Assembly: GCA_961205875.1 (NCBI GenBank)
Contig: OY540817.1
Coordinates: 16,589,001-16,653,000, forward strand
Direction of reading: 5' to 3'
Source: Sialis fuliginosa
Lineage: Eukaryota > Arthropoda > Insecta > Megaloptera > Sialidae
Length of the DNA: 64,000 nucleotides
The notes under the pieces are model-generated. The model searched no databases and was not told the DNA's origin. It worked only from the letters and a program-made list of their open reading frames with translations. Numbering within the stretch: the first letter of the stretch is position 1; every line of letters begins with the position of its first letter. A program made the translations under genes and the position numbers. Below, in pieces: positions 63,310-64,000 of this stretch.

Positions 63310-63848
63310 AGAATTACTAGTTTGTAATGGCTATTTTTTAATTAAATGTACTGAATTAGAAATATTAGTTGATATTTCATTACTTCCATTTCTGAATATT
63401 AATCTCTATACATTTAATTGTCCTACAGTGTGATTTACTGACAATCGACCAATAGGTGTCAAAATGGTGGACATTTAAACTAATTATTGATATAATTTAT
63501 TTATTAATTATTATATTATCATAGCAACTTTACATTGTTTCAAATTTGACGATTCTTTCTTTTATATATTTTGTGTCGTAGTACTTATCATTTTGTAACA
63601 ATTAACCAGTGCTCATTACTGGTTTTACTTTATCCATTACTGGAAAAAAACATAAACAAAATAAAAGGCTATAATTTAAAAAACAAACTATATTTGCGGA
63701 CTTTGGTAATTAAATTGATTAAATAAAGAGTTATTTGTTTTATTATTGTAGTAACATGAGTTGATGAAAATTACAAAAAAGAAGCCCGTCAATCACAAAA
63801 ACAGTAAACCTCGCTCTTATAGCGGCCATAACTGGTACCAGTACCTTA
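63310..63848 (-). mobile_element. MITE family A, inverted copy
   Basis: Reverse complement of the family: it ends AACTGGTACCAGTACCTTA at the right and includes GTCGTAGTACTTATCATTTT. The left terminus is degraded. The minus-strand open frame at 63743-63958 is largely repeat. Confidence 0.65.
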
Positions 63849-64000
63849 ATTCTAAAAAAACGGACAATAATAAAAACTCTATGTGTGTCTACTAGTAAAT
63901 TGTAATTAATTTTAAATAGGAAGAAGGAAGGAGGTTTTGCATTATATTGACAGCGCACACAAAAAAAAAACTAGATTAAAAATAAACACGAATGTTGCGT

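Noticed and set aside
1..64000. CRISPR arrays, rRNA or tRNA genes, bacterial-type operators
   Set aside because: No regularly spaced repeats, no rRNA-like conserved stretches and no convincing tRNA cloverleaf were seen; the DNA is from an animal nuclear genome.

Overview
The window is AT-rich eukaryotic DNA (roughly 70-75% A+T by eye). It has large introns with GT-AG borders, one multi-exon metazoan membrane-protein gene, and many small DNA transposons. There are no bacterial-style operons or ribosome binding sites. The element set (piggyBac-like, hAT-like, TA-flanked MITEs, Helitron, Penelope-type end, non-LTR tails) and the TMEM272-like gene fit an insect. The order cannot be fixed from sequence alone.

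Region by region: 1-12.5 kb holds no gene I can support, only AT-rich spacer with foldback and TIR elements. At 12.49-12.67 kb lies a fragment of a PHD-like transposase C-terminus next to a probable terminal repeat. From 12.8 to 28.8 kb a minus-strand gene in five coding exons can be assembled with consistent splice sites and phases. It encodes a predicted 612-residue protein: a long Ser/Arg/Pro repeat N-terminus, a glycine-rich linker, and a four-helix TMEM272-like membrane domain. Its introns carry a Penelope-type end with a hammerhead-like motif, an intact hAT MITE with 8-bp target duplications, a 750-bp palindrome, and a deleted piggyBac-like element only about 50 bp from a splice donor.

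At 31.7-34.6 kb a tandem duplication of about 1.4 kb carries two intronless plus-strand genes of 163 and 159 codons. They encode Ser-rich proteins that begin with an N-myristoylation-type motif followed by a cysteine. I do not recognise this family; it is the best candidate for something undescribed. From 34.6 to 64 kb the window is gene-poor. It contains a nearly perfect 628-bp palindrome (37.84-38.47 kb), a broken coding-like segment on the minus strand (53.4-53.7 kb), a short Helitron (57.69-58.39 kb), and repeated copies of several element families also present in the left half.

No functional link between the membrane-protein gene and the tandem pair is visible. They are on opposite strands and separated by about 3 kb of repeat-rich DNA. 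All family assignments come from reading motifs; no database search was possible.
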